Positions 32,061 to 43,419 are shown, counted from the first letter of the stretch. The stretch: 64,000 nucleotides of DNA from Prosopocoilus inquinatus (GCA_036172665.1 CM069873.1:49322001-49386000); one strand, 5' to 3'. Made by a program: numbers and translations. Notes: generated by a model not told the origin, from the sequence alone.

Positions 32061-32075
32061 GGAATCCGGATTAAC

Positions 32076-32420
32076 ATTGTTTTGTATGCGCCTTCTACTT
32101 CTAACTAGAACCGTACTAAGGTTGGTAAAATGACTGTTAGTGTTATCCGATTGTTAGCTCAGAAAATGAGTATCAAAGTATTGGTAGTCTTAACAATGAC
32201 ATAAATTCCATCTAACAAGGAGGTAAACTCACAGCCAGTAAATTTGCTTGGTAGCGTTAAACATGTAGAGGGGATACATAAATATGTACGAGCAATTGTA
32301 CGAATGTACTTAAAGGTCAAGGTTAAGGTTAAATTTATCCCAGTGGTAAGTAATCATCACTTTATCTATCAATTGAAAAACCGGGCCTAAGTCTAGGGTA
32401 GTAACATTGATTAGTTCTTT
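32076..32420. other. Spacer between foldback A and Harbinger-2
   Basis: No gene. A GGTCAAGGTTAAGGTTAAA stretch lies at about 32317. Nothing else was recognised. Confidence 0.4.
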
Positions 32421-32837
32421 TTAGCCATTTTTACCACTTACGGTTATTTTGTTGGTTACGTGTAACCACAGGTTTATTCTAAAATGCGCTTTTACCACTT
32501 CTGGCTACGCTGAATCTTGAGAAATCGCTGGTAATTTCTCATGTTAACCGACACCGCTGGATGGTACTCCAGTTAAATGCTACACCGAGATTAACATAAA
32601 CATTCGAATGCTTTGATTGGTTTGTAAAAACACGTGCTCGTGTCTAACCTCATTTGTTTCGTTAAACTGAACGTGCTGTGAATAATTGTGAACTGAGAAC
32701 ACATACTGCAGTGAAATTGAAGAAGAAATATTGCAAGAAAGAAAGAATTGCAAGAAGAAATGGAACTTGAAGAAATAAATTTTCTCTTTCCCATACGTTC
32801 TGAGCGTATGTAAGAGCAAGGGTGGATCATATGAATC

Positions 32838-35207
32838 ATCATTCTGATTTTGAGTTTTCCTAGAAATTTCGGTTTTGAAAAGAATGTGTAATCATCTCTT
32901 GGAAGAAATTGAAAACTTTATTGAGTCACCTAGCCAAAGGTAAACGTAATGTCTTTAATAATTGAAATTAACCTCCGCCCACAATAATTTTTATATCCGT
33001 AGAAACGTATTTCGGCAGCTAAGGTGCAATCTTCGATACGCTACCAACTTAAAAGCACTAAAAAATGTCTAAAAACAACCTAATCACACTGACGAAATCA
33101 TAAAAATGTATATATATATATATATGCTGTAGTATTCTTCCGGGTAGTCCTCCGCGTTGAGTTCTCTAAAGAACTATTTGTCTTCTGACAACGTTTCGGC
33201 AAGGTCTCACTTGCCATCTTCAGGTCTTCGCTGCTGCTTGCCTGCTTCTGCTCCTCGTCGTTACTCGAGTCACAGTGGCTTCTGGTCGCGCTGGTGGTGG
33301 TTTAAGTACCGTGTTGCGGTCACGCGTCGTTACGCTTGGTGGTTTTTCCGCTTGACTTCTTGTTGTTGGTTGATTGGGTCGTGCCTGTTGACTGCTGTCT
33401 CCTAATCCTGATGGTCCGGGGTTCGCTGGTTTCTGGCTTCGGGTTACTGGTCCTCGACGGTCGGTGGATTTTCGGATCACTGGCCTCCAGGTGGGTGGTA
33501 GTCGTAAGGCATCATCTCTGGTGTTTAAGTTCATCTGATGTTTCTCGATTTCTATCGCTTCTCGGATGATGCGTTTGGTCTTGTGTTCTACGCTGGCAAT
33601 TGTTCTGGTGTTGTCGAAATCTATTTTGTGTGAAGTTGCTTTTACGTGTTGTGCCAATGATGATGTTTTCTCGTCCTTCTCGACGGCCTTTCGATGTTCT
33701 TCTCTCCTGACGCTTATTTTTCTATTTGTTTGGCCTATGTAGACCTTGTCGCAATCTTGACATCTTAGTGAGTCTCAGAATCTGTAATTATTAAATTAGT
33801 ATCAGAAGCAATATGCACATTACGTGATCGATATATAACAATGCCAGCAAGACAAGAAATACAGAAAGTACAAAGAGATTTTTATAATATTGCACGTTTC
33901 TCCACAGCCATGGGAGCAATCGACTGTATACATGTACGAATTCAATCTCCAGGTATAGAAAAAAAATACTTTGTTGTGAAGCTTATACATAAATATTGTT
34001 ATAATTAGGTGGTAAGGTAAGAGCAAATTATCGCAACAGAAAAAGTTATTTTTCCATAAACGTTCAAACCGTATCCGATTCTGAATTAAAAATACTAGAC
34101 ATTGTAACTCGATGGCCCGGGGAAATCTATGGTCATGTGATTTGTAATAACTCTGTACTAAAAGCAAGGTGTGACAGAGGGGACTTTAAAACTGCTCTTT
34201 TACTTTGAGATTCCGAATATCAAAATACGTGAGTATTATCATTTCTATGTTGAAGCAACATAATATTTTCATATTATACACAGAAATTATTTATTGACAC
34301 CAGTTAATAGTCCGACAATAAGAGCTGAGGAACTGTATAACGAGTTCCATATTCGAACCAGAAATGTTGTTGAAAGACAATATAGAGTCTGGAAAATACG
34401 TTTTCCAGTACTTCGTCTTGAATTGCGTTTAGCTCTAAGCATGTAAATGTATGCGGAATTAAAAAGATGCAATGTTCCAATGATTACTCTGATGAAAGAA
34501 TTGGTTTTCCAGGATACAATTTTACATGTAAGAACAAGGTATCTTAATTATTCCCTTTCCTAACAAGTTTGCAGCAATGTAGTTCACTAAAAGTTACGCA
34601 GAAGTAAAATTAAAAGTTGATATTCTTATTAATTTTTTTCTAACATTTTCAGGTATTGAAACAAATAGAAAAAAATATATTTACAAATGTTAAATTTGAA
34701 GTAAAAATTTACAAATTAAAGTGAAAATAAGAAATCAATATATTTGAATGCCCAAAAATTAAGTATTGGTTAAAAAATGAAAAGAAAAATTCCATTGCTA
34801 GTGCTATCTTTTTAATATTTTTTTATATTTCAGTACCAGATGTTAGAAGAAAATAAGTACTATAACTGACTTTTAATTTTTATTCTTTACAACTTCTGTC
34901 TTACCTACTTTGGTGTAAAATTAATTTTTTTAGAAAGGGGAATATTCCTTATCTTTACTAATACTTAACTGTGCTAGTGTTTAGCAATTACTACTTTATA
35001 TTTTATTACTATTCCAGAATACAGGCAGTTGCAGTTGCCACTGCGATTTTACACAATATTTGCATTGCCATGAAAGAAGAAATTCCTCCCGATGATGATG
35101 TAATTCTGGATGCGTTTCATGAATACCAACAAGAAATTGAGGCTCACGGAGGAATCGTAAATGGACACAGAAGAGCAGTTATGATAAATTATTTTAATGA
35201 ATTGTAA
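32838..35207 (+). pseudogene. Harbinger-2 transposase (exons interrupted by Penelope)
   Basis: Remains of exon 1 (32838-32940; SDFEFS, then CNHLLEEIENFIESPSQR after a frameshift and two stops) end at GTAAAC. Later exons are 33778-33952 (TMPARQEIQKVQRDFYN, GAIDCIHVRIQSPG), 34019-34228 (NYRNRKSYFSINVQTVSDS, WPGEIYGHVICNN), 34284-34442 (LLTPVNSPTIRAEELYNEF, RNVVERQYRVWKIRF) and 35018-35207 (AVAVATAILHNICIAMKEE), with matching phases. Catalytic acids: D in AIDCIH, D in DSEYQ, E in VVERQYR. A TGA at 34206-34208 replaces the Gly codon before DSEY. The middle N-terminal exon is lost where the Penelope fragment sits. Confidence 0.8.
33108..33777 (-). mobile_element. 5'-truncated Penelope-like retroelement with GIY-YIG endonuclease end
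   Basis: The minus-strand frame from about 33772 down to 33220 begins CQDCDKVYIGQTNRKISVRR, the GIY-YIG nuclease start, followed by EEHRKAVEKDEK, IASVEHKTKRIIREAIEIEK and NLNTRDDALRLPPTWRPVI. A long Pro/Arg/Thr-rich tail follows, then a 3' UTR with the GCCGAAACGTTGTCAGAAG-type tail typical of insect Penelope elements and a (TA)n run at 33108-33124. The reverse transcriptase is missing, consistent with 5' truncation on insertion. The GIY-YIG domain would nick the target for priming. Confidence 0.8.
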
Positions 35208-35507
35208 TTTTAAATTTACTTTTGCATTATATTACCTATGTTCTTCAGTAATATTAGGAACAAATGTTATGGACTATGGACGAATTAATTGTTGTTGTAG
35301 AGTACGTTTTGAAAGTGTTCGAACGACGACTAACCATTTAACATGCATTAGATAGCTGCTTGTTTGCTCGAACAGTCGTTCTTACACTTTCAAAACATAC
35401 TCATAGTGTAGTACCTACTAATTCATATTTTTGTAAAAGAATACAAAACCTACTAAAAAAAAAAACTACCAATAAAAAATAAAGCTTTATTACTTAATTT
35501 TTTTAAT

Positions 35508-37112
35508 TTAATCTAGTTGTTGCAATTTTTTTATAGCAATTTCGCTCTCCAAAAGTTCTATTTTTTTATGTTGCCCCAACAACGTTGTCTGTTGTGCTTC
35601 TACAAAGCGTATACATTTTTCGGCCAGTTGTAAGTATGCATTATGTACCGCTTTGTTGTCAACTGCAGAAATACAAGAAACAATTGATATCTATGTACAC
35701 TTCTATCGACTTCTTGAATACCTTTTCGTTTTCGTCTTGTTGTTTGTAAACACAGTGTTTCTGTTGATTTCAGCAATTGTAGATTCCATCGTTTCTTGAC
35801 AAGAGATGTTTTTGCTTTTCTTGATGGAGTAGGCTTGACACTTTCTTCTTCATCCCTGTCCTCTTCTTGATCGGCATATATTTCTATTGTTTCCACAGTA
35901 CCAGATTCAGATACTATTTCAGCATGTGAAGTCGAACTTTCTTGTTCAGTTATACAAGACAATGCTGAAAATGAACTGCTACAGCCCCCAATACTATCTG
36001 AATCAACGTTGGACGGCAATTCTTCAACACTTATAAGTAAAGTAAAGCCGGCAATACACGATCATAAATTGAATGAAATTTACATGTAATTTATGACAAA
36101 ACCTATTTTTCAACGTGTAGAGCGAGAAAAAAGAATTACATGAATTTATACATGTAAAATTGACAACATAGAGCAAGTTCTATTTTTCAAGGTTTTTGAC
36201 GTGAAATTTTAGTAAATTCTAGTGACTTTGATTGTTGCTGTTGGCTGTTGACTCAGATGAATGAAGAACGACTTCAGGTAGTTTATGTGGGTATATGATT
36301 ATAAATAATTTTTGCTTCAAGACAGTTTAATCATTGATGATCATGTGCTCTCCGTTTGGATGATCCCTTGATAACATAATCCAACATTACCAGCTGCTTA
36401 AAGAAAATAACTTGAAGTTAGAAGCATTAATGAGTTACCTTTTTCACCAACATTATCATTCTAAATTACTATTTAGCAGAACATTTTTTATTAATCTAAT
36501 AGAAACGTGTATTGCAAATTACAATTCATGAATTTATACACACATGTTTACATGAATTTTTACGTGAAATTATTGGAACATGTTTTGCCGGATTTATGCC
36601 TGTAAAATTGTATATAAGTTTTTTCATCATAAAAATTAATTCTGTTTTTTACAACTGTACTATATTGCCATTATTATACTAACATATACGATAGTATTGC
36701 TTATCATAATCATATAAATTCTTACTTTTAATTTTTTCTTCAAATGATGTTAACTCATTCAAAGATGAAGATGGTCCACCACCTGTGGTTAATCGTTCTT
36801 GTCTGATTTTCGCAGCCATTCTACGCACAGTTTTTTTTCTGCATTTCATATTTATTTCGTAACATTTTCCAATCTCTTTTGAGACCAGTAATGCTTGCAA
36901 GATTTTCTGAAATTTCTATCCAAGCCTAAGAAAGAGAAATTAAAGCCCACTATTTTCAAAAAAAATTTAATTCTTGTTGTTTCTCTGTCCACATTATTGC
37001 ATCGCTTCTTTTATTGTCCAGTACACCTTTTTTTATCTAATACAAGATCCACAAGAACGCCCACTTCATCATTTTTGAAGTTTGCCGTTCTTTTCCGTTT
37101 TGCTGCTTCCAT
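35508..37112 (-). pseudogene. Harbinger-2 partner: SANT/zeste-like DNA-binding protein
   Basis: The ATG at 37110-37112 starts MEAAKRKRTANFKNDEVGVL, the beginning of a Myb/SANT-like domain. It is followed by a one-base shift within VDLVLDKK and a short intron near 36930. The next exon (36900-36740) continues with KTVRRMAAKIRQERLTTGGG and SSSLNELTSFEEKI, the GGG motif typical of this family. The C-terminal exon (36019-35508) has an acidic region, a Lys/Arg patch, and, after a frameshift near 35690, a helical end (GQHKKIELLESEIAIKKL). It would bind element ends for transposase recruitment. Disrupted by at least two frameshifts. Confidence 0.65.
36020..36738 (-). other. Intron region of the Harbinger-2 partner gene
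   Basis: AT-rich. A CATGAATTTATACA motif recurs at about 36141 and 36527, near ACATGTAAA and TACACATG words at 36085-36155 and 36530-36560. Possibly a small decayed MITE with inverted ends. No gene. Confidence 0.35.
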
Positions 37113-37395
37113 TCTATTCTTTGCTAGCGATTGTCTTATCTATGATTCAATGATACCGCACACATGCCGACGTCCTAACCACAACATTAACTTACATATA
37201 ACAATTGGCGCGATAATGTAAAGAACTGTCGCCAATTACAGAAAAATCCCTAGATTTTATATTTTAACCGGCGGTTTCTTGACTTCCCGTAAAATTGTTA
37301 TGGTAAAAGCATAAAATGCTGTAACTGCAGGTTAAGGCCTAACCGTTGGTTTTCAAACCAGGACTGTTAACCGTAGATGGTAAAAGTGGCCCTTA

Positions 37396-38399
37396 CTTGC
37401 ATTAAAAACATTATAAAAATGCAACCTTGTCAATCTACCTACCTAAATCTACCTTAAATATTTCACAAACAAGTAAATATTGGCTTAAATAATTTTTTTA
37501 CAATAATATTCTAAACTTTAAACTAACCTTCTACGGATTTTAAATCTAACCTAACTTATGATACGCGTTCCACTTGAACGTTCATATTTTATTCACATTT
37601 CTCATGTGTCCTTATTTTTTTTTTTTTTAGTAAAATTACGCACTCCCGCACAAATGTTTGTCGCACAAACGTTCGTAGTCCACCCTGCACTCGAACTCAT
37701 CTACCCTGGCTGTCGTACACCAGTCTGCGTTTTCCTGCCCTCGTTCTCTTCTGTGTTGCTGCTCTTGGCCCCCAATGTCGAGCTGTTAAAGGGTGGCATG
37801 GCCATAGCCATCTCTTCTTCATCCAGTCACTAAAATGTAACCAGCGACAGGCCTCTTCAAAATCAAGACTATGGCAGGAATTAAGGGATGGGAATGGGAA
37901 TTACGGAATGACTTGTTGCCTTGTGTGTGTGTATCGTGTGTGTACATGTGGAGAACGTTTTTTTTTTTAGTCCTTCGTCATAACTTGTTTTGACGTGACG
38001 ATGCTCGCTGCCTGCGCCTGTTGAATTGTTTCTCCTGCTGTTCGGCTTTACACAGGTGAACGACTGTTTTTACTACTTTGTTGAGGTAAGTATCACCGCA
38101 ATATGTTGCTGTTAATAAACAAATTTTTTATTTAATTCATAGACATGTTGTTTAAAAAATGCAGATCAATTACACAAAGTCCAGTGAATCGATTTAAACA
38201 AAAGTTCTGTTACAATTAAAACCCCTTGGACACTTCTTCATTTACAAGAACTAAATGAGAATTAGTCTGATTTTTTATTTTTCAACAATCACTTCTGGTT
38301 TTATTACGTCATTGCCAACCTTCTTCAGCTACAAGACCTAAACGGATTACTCATCAACACTTGTTCTCTTCCGTAATTTAACTGAGAGGACGTAGTGGC
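37396..38399. other. Unassigned stretch between Harbinger-2 and Harbinger scrap
   Basis: No supported gene. A 91-codon plus frame at 37558-37833 ends in SSSS and lacks conserved content. T-runs at 37617-37630 and 37960-37970 may mark retroposed DNA. Confidence 0.4.
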
Positions 38400-38720
38400 G
38401 TATTAGATAGAAGTTCTTTAAGCCATTCTCCTTGAATTATTTCACCATTCGTGACATGATCGACAAATGCGGGTGCACAATATTTTCTGTCAATAACAGG
38501 CAATAACACTTCATTTTGTTTTATAAAATTGGGTAAACATATACAAGCCTATAAAATTGTGTTATCTACTTTGTGAATAACATTACGAAAAATTCTAAAA
38601 CGTGCCATCATTATACCAAAAGCATTTTCTATACATCTTCGAGTCTAGACAAGCGATAGTTAAACACTCGTTCCTGTATTGTGTCACGAGGTGTAACAAA
38701 ATGAGCTCTTAGCGGGTTTC
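38400..38720 (-). pseudogene. Harbinger-type transposase C-terminal scrap
   Basis: On the minus strand, across several frames, are pieces of a DDE C-terminus: LRAHFVTPRDTIQERVFNYRLSR, then ENAFGIMMARFRIFRNVIHK (with the catalytic Glu), and in another frame IKQNEVLLPVIDRKYCAP and NGEIIQGEWLKELL. At least three frameshifts or stops. It is of a different Harbinger family from elements 1-3. No TIR or TSD was found. Confidence 0.6.
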
Positions 38721-39800
38721 GACCCAAACCGGATAATAAAGAAAGGGCCTGCACCAATCCTTAACCTATCGTTTCACAGAAGCCAGGTCGATCGTTCCCT
38801 CGAAGACTAGGTTGTAGACAGGAGTTGCGTAACGATTCCCACTCAGTGGAGATGGCGCTACGGAAAAGGGTGTCACTCAACGGTGGCTACGCAACCCAAC
38901 AGTATCAAAGATCACAGTCGGGAAAGTGTATTCTTGTTCGACCTCGAAAAGTACAACTCCCCAGGACCTGCTTCTTTGTTGGTATACCGCCAATTATTGA
39001 AGGAAAGCAGTGAGTAAGTGGAACTCAACAGAAAGTGGAAAAGAAAATAACTACTTTTTTTTTGTTTTTTAAAACTCCTCCACAAGGGTATGAGTCTCAT
39101 GCCCGACTTCTTCAGCTCCTGATAAATTTATCTGCCAGGTATTATCCCTGGAAGGCATTGTATCGACAATAATTTCTAAGGATATTACCTGACAGATAAA
39201 ATTATCAAGAGGTGAAGAAATCGGTCATCAGTGTCATTATTCAGCAAATAAACTCTGGTCTGACCCAAAAACAAATAGTTTGTTGAGACATACACCACCA
39301 TACAATTTGGTAATAGTACGAACTAGTACGTATTGGTTCATTAGATATGTTCAGAATAACAGAGCCCAAAACGAGGACAAAAAGCACTTCTACGTGAGTA
39401 TTCTCGTACCGGTTTACAAAAACCAACATGAAAATTTATTTATTAATAACCGAAACAAAAAAAATGGTAAATGTCGTTTGCAAGGCTACGGTATTAACTC
39501 CAATACCTCACTTATTCCTTACCACATATTTCAGTATTATTTGAAGGGGCTGGAAATCTTGTTTTTGTTCCACTCTTCTATTTAGGTAGCAGTAGAACAA
39601 GCAGTAAATTACTTGCTATTACAAGCACAAGTACTTTGGACTGCATAGCTATGCAAAGCGAATGATAATTTTTATAAATAGAGTTGGCGCTCCACGCGTT
39701 TGAACGTGCGAAGGTAAGGGGTGTACAAACAGTTCGATGCAATACAATAACATTTCAAGTGGGCTCAAGTCATAACTCTGTTCATAAATAATAATTGGAT
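38721..39800. other. Noncoding DNA with a palindrome
   Basis: Contains the palindrome at 39107-39222 (separate entry). ACTCAGTGGAGATGGCGCTAC near 38848 and ACTCAACGGTGGCTACGC near 38876 are isolated GC-richer patches. No gene was recognised. Confidence 0.4.
39107..39222. repeat. Short palindromic element
   Basis: TTCTTCAGCTCCTGATAAATTTATCTG (39107 onward; arm only partly exact) pairs with the complement in GATAAAATTATCAAGAGGTG, ending about 39218. It forms a 115-bp hairpin with CCAGGTATTA-type inner pairing to TAATATCCTT. A MITE scrap or foldback. Confidence 0.55.
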
Positions 39801-39804
39801 TGCT

Positions 39805-40120
39805 TTGAATCCACACCCTGACACATCTGTTAAGTACATTTTGCTTGAAGTCGACAAAGAATCTGAAATAAATTTTCAACGAATTCAACCATTGGGTGCA
39901 GGTGGAATATTTACTTATAAAGAAATGGAAAAATTACAAAATAATTTCATGTTTAATTTTGAACGATCTCGGCCTTTTGTTACCTACGGAATTCCAAAAA
40001 AAGATTGGAATTATTTTACCTTTTATGATAGGATTTTATACTACTTTTATTGCTTTAAAACTTTAATTACTGTTGTGCGGTCTGTTTATATTTTTTGTTT
40101 GAATTTCGCGCTCTTTGAGA
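39805..40120 (+). CDS. Hypothetical open frame, no ATG
   Basis: About 105 open codons with no convincing start (first codon TTG). The peptide holds NPHPDTSVKYILLEVDKE, QPLGAGGIFTYKEMEKLQ and NNFMFNFERSRPF, which looks protein-like because charged and hydrophobic residues alternate, and then degenerates into hydrophobic sequence. I cannot name a family. It lies just left of the BEL 5' LTR start at 40121 and may be the edge of an older TE interrupted by BEL. Confidence 0.25.
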
Positions 40121-40331
40121 TGTAACCGGCATGCGAAAAAGGAAAGAGAGACTGGCTGCGAGCATGCGGAAGAGTGATGACGACGCCGACACACGCATAC
40201 TACTTCTGAGATACCAGAAAAATGTATTAAAAATTTATATCAGTGCTTATATGTTAAAATAAAAAAATAACGAACCAGTTTATAAAGCTCATTCTTGCTG
40301 CGTTCGGGTTAGAAAGAGTAGAGAGCGAGGA

Positions 40332-41748
40332 GTGGAGTTAGAGTTTTCGTCACGTGATGCTAGAGTTAAAAGTGTTATTAGTACCGAACGCGCACGGAGT
40401 TTCCTCCAGATTTGTAAGGTTATAATTTATTGTTCATCTGATGAAGATGACCATGAGATGATCCTTGAAAAGGTTAACAACTTTGCAGAACATACAGTGT
40501 ATCTAATGACTGACAATCAATTCAGAATGCATTTTCGTATGAATTCAGAGACTTTTGAAGATTTACTGAGAAAAATGCATATTGTACAATTGCAAGAAAA
40601 TGTAGCAGATGCTAGATTTCCAAAAACTCCACTCGAAAAAGAAACCATGATTGTGGTTTGGTGTCTTAGTAATTTGGAGAGTTTCAGGTATGATAACAAG
40701 AAAGTAAAAAAAATATTGACTGCTAATTAAGCGTTCAGATCAGTAGCAGACAGGTTTGGGATAAGTAAATCTACATGTTGGGATGTGCAGTACCGAACCT
40801 GTAAGTTGCTTTTGAAAGTTAATTTAAGGTTCAAAATTATTCATTGGCCTTCAAGGGAGAGACAAGAGGATATAAGTAATCATTTTCAACAGAATGGTGG
40901 ATTCCCAGGTGAACTTGACTATACTATGTTGTCACTTAACTTTCGAACTGCTAAGTCTTAGAACATGTGAAAATAAGTCTATTTATCCAATGTTTTTAAA
41001 ACCTAATTTTTGTAAAATTGCATTTAGGAGTTTTTGAAAGTAAGGTGGTCACAATATACTTGGTAGCTTGGATAAATTAACAGATTTTTTTTGTTTTTAG
41101 GAATAATCGGTTGTATAGATGGATGTCACATTCAAATTGTTGCCCCAAAAGAAAATCATGTCTCATATATTAATCGAAAGAATTTTCATTCTGTTTTATT
41201 ACAAGGAGTCTGCGATCATAAGAAACTGTTCACAGACGTCTACGCAGGGGAAGCTGGTTCTATTCATGATTACACGTTATACAAGAGATCCCCTCTTTTT
41301 CGTGGCTACCGTAATAGAACTATTGTCTTTTATGAAGATAATCACCTTATCGGAGACCTAGCATATAGACTAGATACAAATCTTTTAGTGGGATTCAAGA
41401 ATTATGGTCACTTAAATGTTCGTCAAAAAAACTATAATTACATTTTAAGTAAAGCTCGTAAAGCTAAACACTTTTGCACTTCTAAAAGGCAGATTTCGCA
41501 GATTAAAATCTCTAGATACTGTTAGAATGGATCTGATTACACTATTAATTATATCGGGATGTATTTTGCATAATATATGTATTTTAAAAGGTGATTTATT
41601 ACATGATATTATTGACATCAATGCAGAAGAAGAAGAAATTCGTTTAAATCCACAGAATCTTATAGAAGTAGACGTTCCAACAGATAACAACGATGCTAGA
41701 GTAAAAAGAAACAATATTGTAAATGCTTTACCTTTAATTAGAGAATAA
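40332..41748 (+). pseudogene. Harbinger-3 transposase, catalytic Glu deleted
   Basis: Exon 1 (to 40918, splice CAG/GTGAAC) has FRMHFRMNSETFEDLLRKM, TPLEKETMIVVWCLSN, a TAA at about 40728, then AFRSVADRFGISKSTCWDV. Exon 2 (from 41101 after TTTTTAG) gives GIIGCIDGCHIQIVAPK, YINRKNFHSVLLQGVCD and LIGDLAYRLDTNLLVGFKN. After SKARKA a 5-bp deletion near 41463 removes the expected Glu codon and shifts the frame. The rest (TFALLKGRFRRLKSLD, ISGCILHNICILKGD) continues in the new frame to TAA 41746-41748. Two of the three catalytic acids remain (in CIDGCH and IGDLAY). Confidence 0.8.
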
Positions 41749-42603
41749 CGATCGGTATTATAAAAGCAAGTTAAATTTACGCTACAGTTTAATGCTACAG
41801 TAATAATTGTTTTTACAATTTTTGCTAAGGCATTAAATTGTATAGTAAATTTATTTTGCATTTATATTACCAGTGTTAAAGTCTAGTTTATTAATTTGCA
41901 AGTGCCTACCATTTTGAAATAAATATTTGGTACAGCAGATTTTGTTTATTTAAATAAGTTTTCTAGTTTATATTTCATAATAAAATTATAATTTTAAATT
42001 GTCACTGTTACAAGTCAGAATAAGTTAACATTTTGGTTCTTACAATGCTCTTCTAGTTTCTTTATAAAACTATACCAAATATTTACCTCGCAAAGGTAAT
42101 TTATTAACGTTAGAAAATAAATGGTTTTTTAAAGATACATAAAATAATTTGTTGCAAATCGTTTTTGATTGCAGTGGATCCCTCGAGCAGCCTCTATACA
42201 GCTGTTTTAGCCCTGTTTGGGGTTTCATCAGCAGAAGCGCAGCTCAAGGGCTCCACTGCCAGCCAAAACGATTTGCTACAAATTTTTTTAAAATTGCATT
42301 ATGCTTTGACAGCAAGCATGGTCGCCTTGTATGGGATGACTTATTATATATGTAGCAAATTGGCTTCAATTTGTCAATCCTAATACAATGCTAGGTCAAT
42401 AAATGATCATAGGGTGTCGCTGTTTTAACTGTTCATAAAGATATATAGATGTATTTTCAAACATTTAACAAAAACATACAAATTTTCAAACAAACATTTA
42501 AAAAGAAAAACTGAAATGTTTTAACTTAACTAAGAAGACATCATTCTTTAAATTTAAAATCCAATCAGTAATATTAGAAAGTAATATTAATAAATAATTA
42601 GTT
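41749..42603. other. Harbinger-3 intergenic DNA with a hairpin insertion
   Basis: Between the two convergent genes. Mostly AT-rich. Contains the inverted-repeat insertion at 42149-42283 (separate entry). Small frames at 42149-42383 are shadows of that GC-richer insert. Confidence 0.5.
42149..42283. repeat. Hairpin insertion of about 135 bp
   Basis: TTTGTTGCAAATCGTTTTTG-ATTGCAGTGGA at the left pairs with TCCACTGCCAGCCAAAACGATTTGCTACAAA at the right (few mismatches). The loop carries TTTTAGCCCTGTTTGGGG. Noncoding, GC-richer than its surroundings. Probably a small MITE. Confidence 0.65.
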
Positions 42604-43419
42604 TTACAATTTGTCCAGTAACTTTTCAAATAAATCGTTGAATCTGTCCTGACGACTCATTTTTTCTCGGTGTCTTTGTTGCACCGAAGATTCTCTGGCC
42701 TTCCTTTTCTGCATGAAACGTGATTCAAATCTACCCCCTTCAGCAGATTCTTCTGTGTCAAGACTAGTTTCGTTGCAAGTAAACGAAGACCTAAATGCTG
42801 CTTCAGTTTCTTTGGTTTTTAAACCTTCTACATTACTGCAAGTAGCAACAGGATTTATTTCTGGTTTATTGTTCATGAACTGATGAATAACATTAAAGAA
42901 TTCCCAATGTTTACGCTGTTTGCCTGAAGTTTTATTGTGGAGTAATATGCTTTTGTAGGTTCTCTTCAAACTCTTCCACTTCGATTCACAGTTTTGGTAT
43001 ATTACAGGTTTTCCAAATTTTATTGTGCACTTTTGTGCAATTTCAATCCACACATTCTTTTTGAGCGTGTTGTTAAATTTTGTCTGTGATTCTTCTACTT
43101 TATGTATAAGATACAACACATTATTTGAATTCCAAATTTTATCTTTTATTTCTTCTTGACTAGCCTCCTCTTCACTTTCATAGTTATTGTTGTCATTATT
43201 TATGTTTAATTCGAGTCAAAAAATCAACTTCGCTTCATTAAATGGGACGTACATAAGTTCTTTGGCTATAATTATGTAAAAGTGATGGAAAAAATTTATA
43301 AATTACAAAAAAACTTACAAAAAGTATCTTGAACTAAAACATTATTGTCTTGAAACAAAAGGCCGTTGTCCGTATCGGTGATTAAAGCGTGAGTATCTTT
43401 AGTAATCTTTGCCATTATG
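42604..43419 (-). pseudogene. Harbinger-3 partner: trihelix/SANT DNA-binding protein
   Basis: The ATG near 43417 starts MAKITKDTHALITDTDNG. Exon 1 ends at GTAAGT (43319). Exon 2 enters after ACATAATTATAG at about 43270 and has one in-frame TGA (about 43217). It then runs through an acidic stretch (YESEEEASQEEIKD) into the trihelix-like domain: WNSNNVLYLIHKVEES, KKNVWIEIAQKC, CESKWKSLKRTYKSIL and HWEFFNVIHQFM. The C-terminus is basic and helical (RHREKMSRQDRFNDLFEKLL) and ends at 42604. It would bind element ends and aid transposase import. The single TGA is the only clear lesion. Confidence 0.75.

Larger units (their letters stand above)
30554..32067. mobile_element. Foldback element A with minisatellite arms
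   Basis: A 1514-bp unit flanked by a perfect 8-bp TSD, GGATTAAC (30546-30553 and 32068-32075). It starts GGTGACCAGAAAAAAGCGC, and its inverted right end starts GGATTCCATGAAAAAAGCGC. Each arm of about 580-600 bp has a minisatellite (about 16-bp units around GCGCACACAGAAAAAT) followed by a unique segment (CGCCGTTTA.GGGTCGTAC ... ATTTAATACAAATATAAATA). The centre, about 31160-31490, has AACACCCTGTATA words and a (TA)n run at 31379-31400. There is no transposase, so it is nonautonomous. The architecture recalls Foldback/Galileo elements. Superfamily not established. Confidence 0.8.
32424..37392 (+). mobile_element. PIF/Harbinger element 2, with Penelope insertion
   Basis: The left end GCCATTTTTACCACTTACGG (32424) is matched by the inverted right end GGGCCACTTTTACCATCTAC (37392). 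Identity is 20 of 23 over the shared part; the left end lacks two G. TTA flanks both sides (32421-32423, 37393-37395). The element holds a plus-strand transposase and a minus-strand SANT/zeste-like partner, the usual Harbinger pair. A Penelope fragment replaces one transposase exon. About 5 kb. Confidence 0.75.

Noticed and set aside
30505..32133. Several ORFs of 80-155 codons with Lys/Thr/His or Cys/Phe repeats
   Set aside because: They follow the 15-16-bp minisatellite on both strands and in all frames. The same occurs at 53107-53704 and 59911-60476. They are products of the repeat, not genes.
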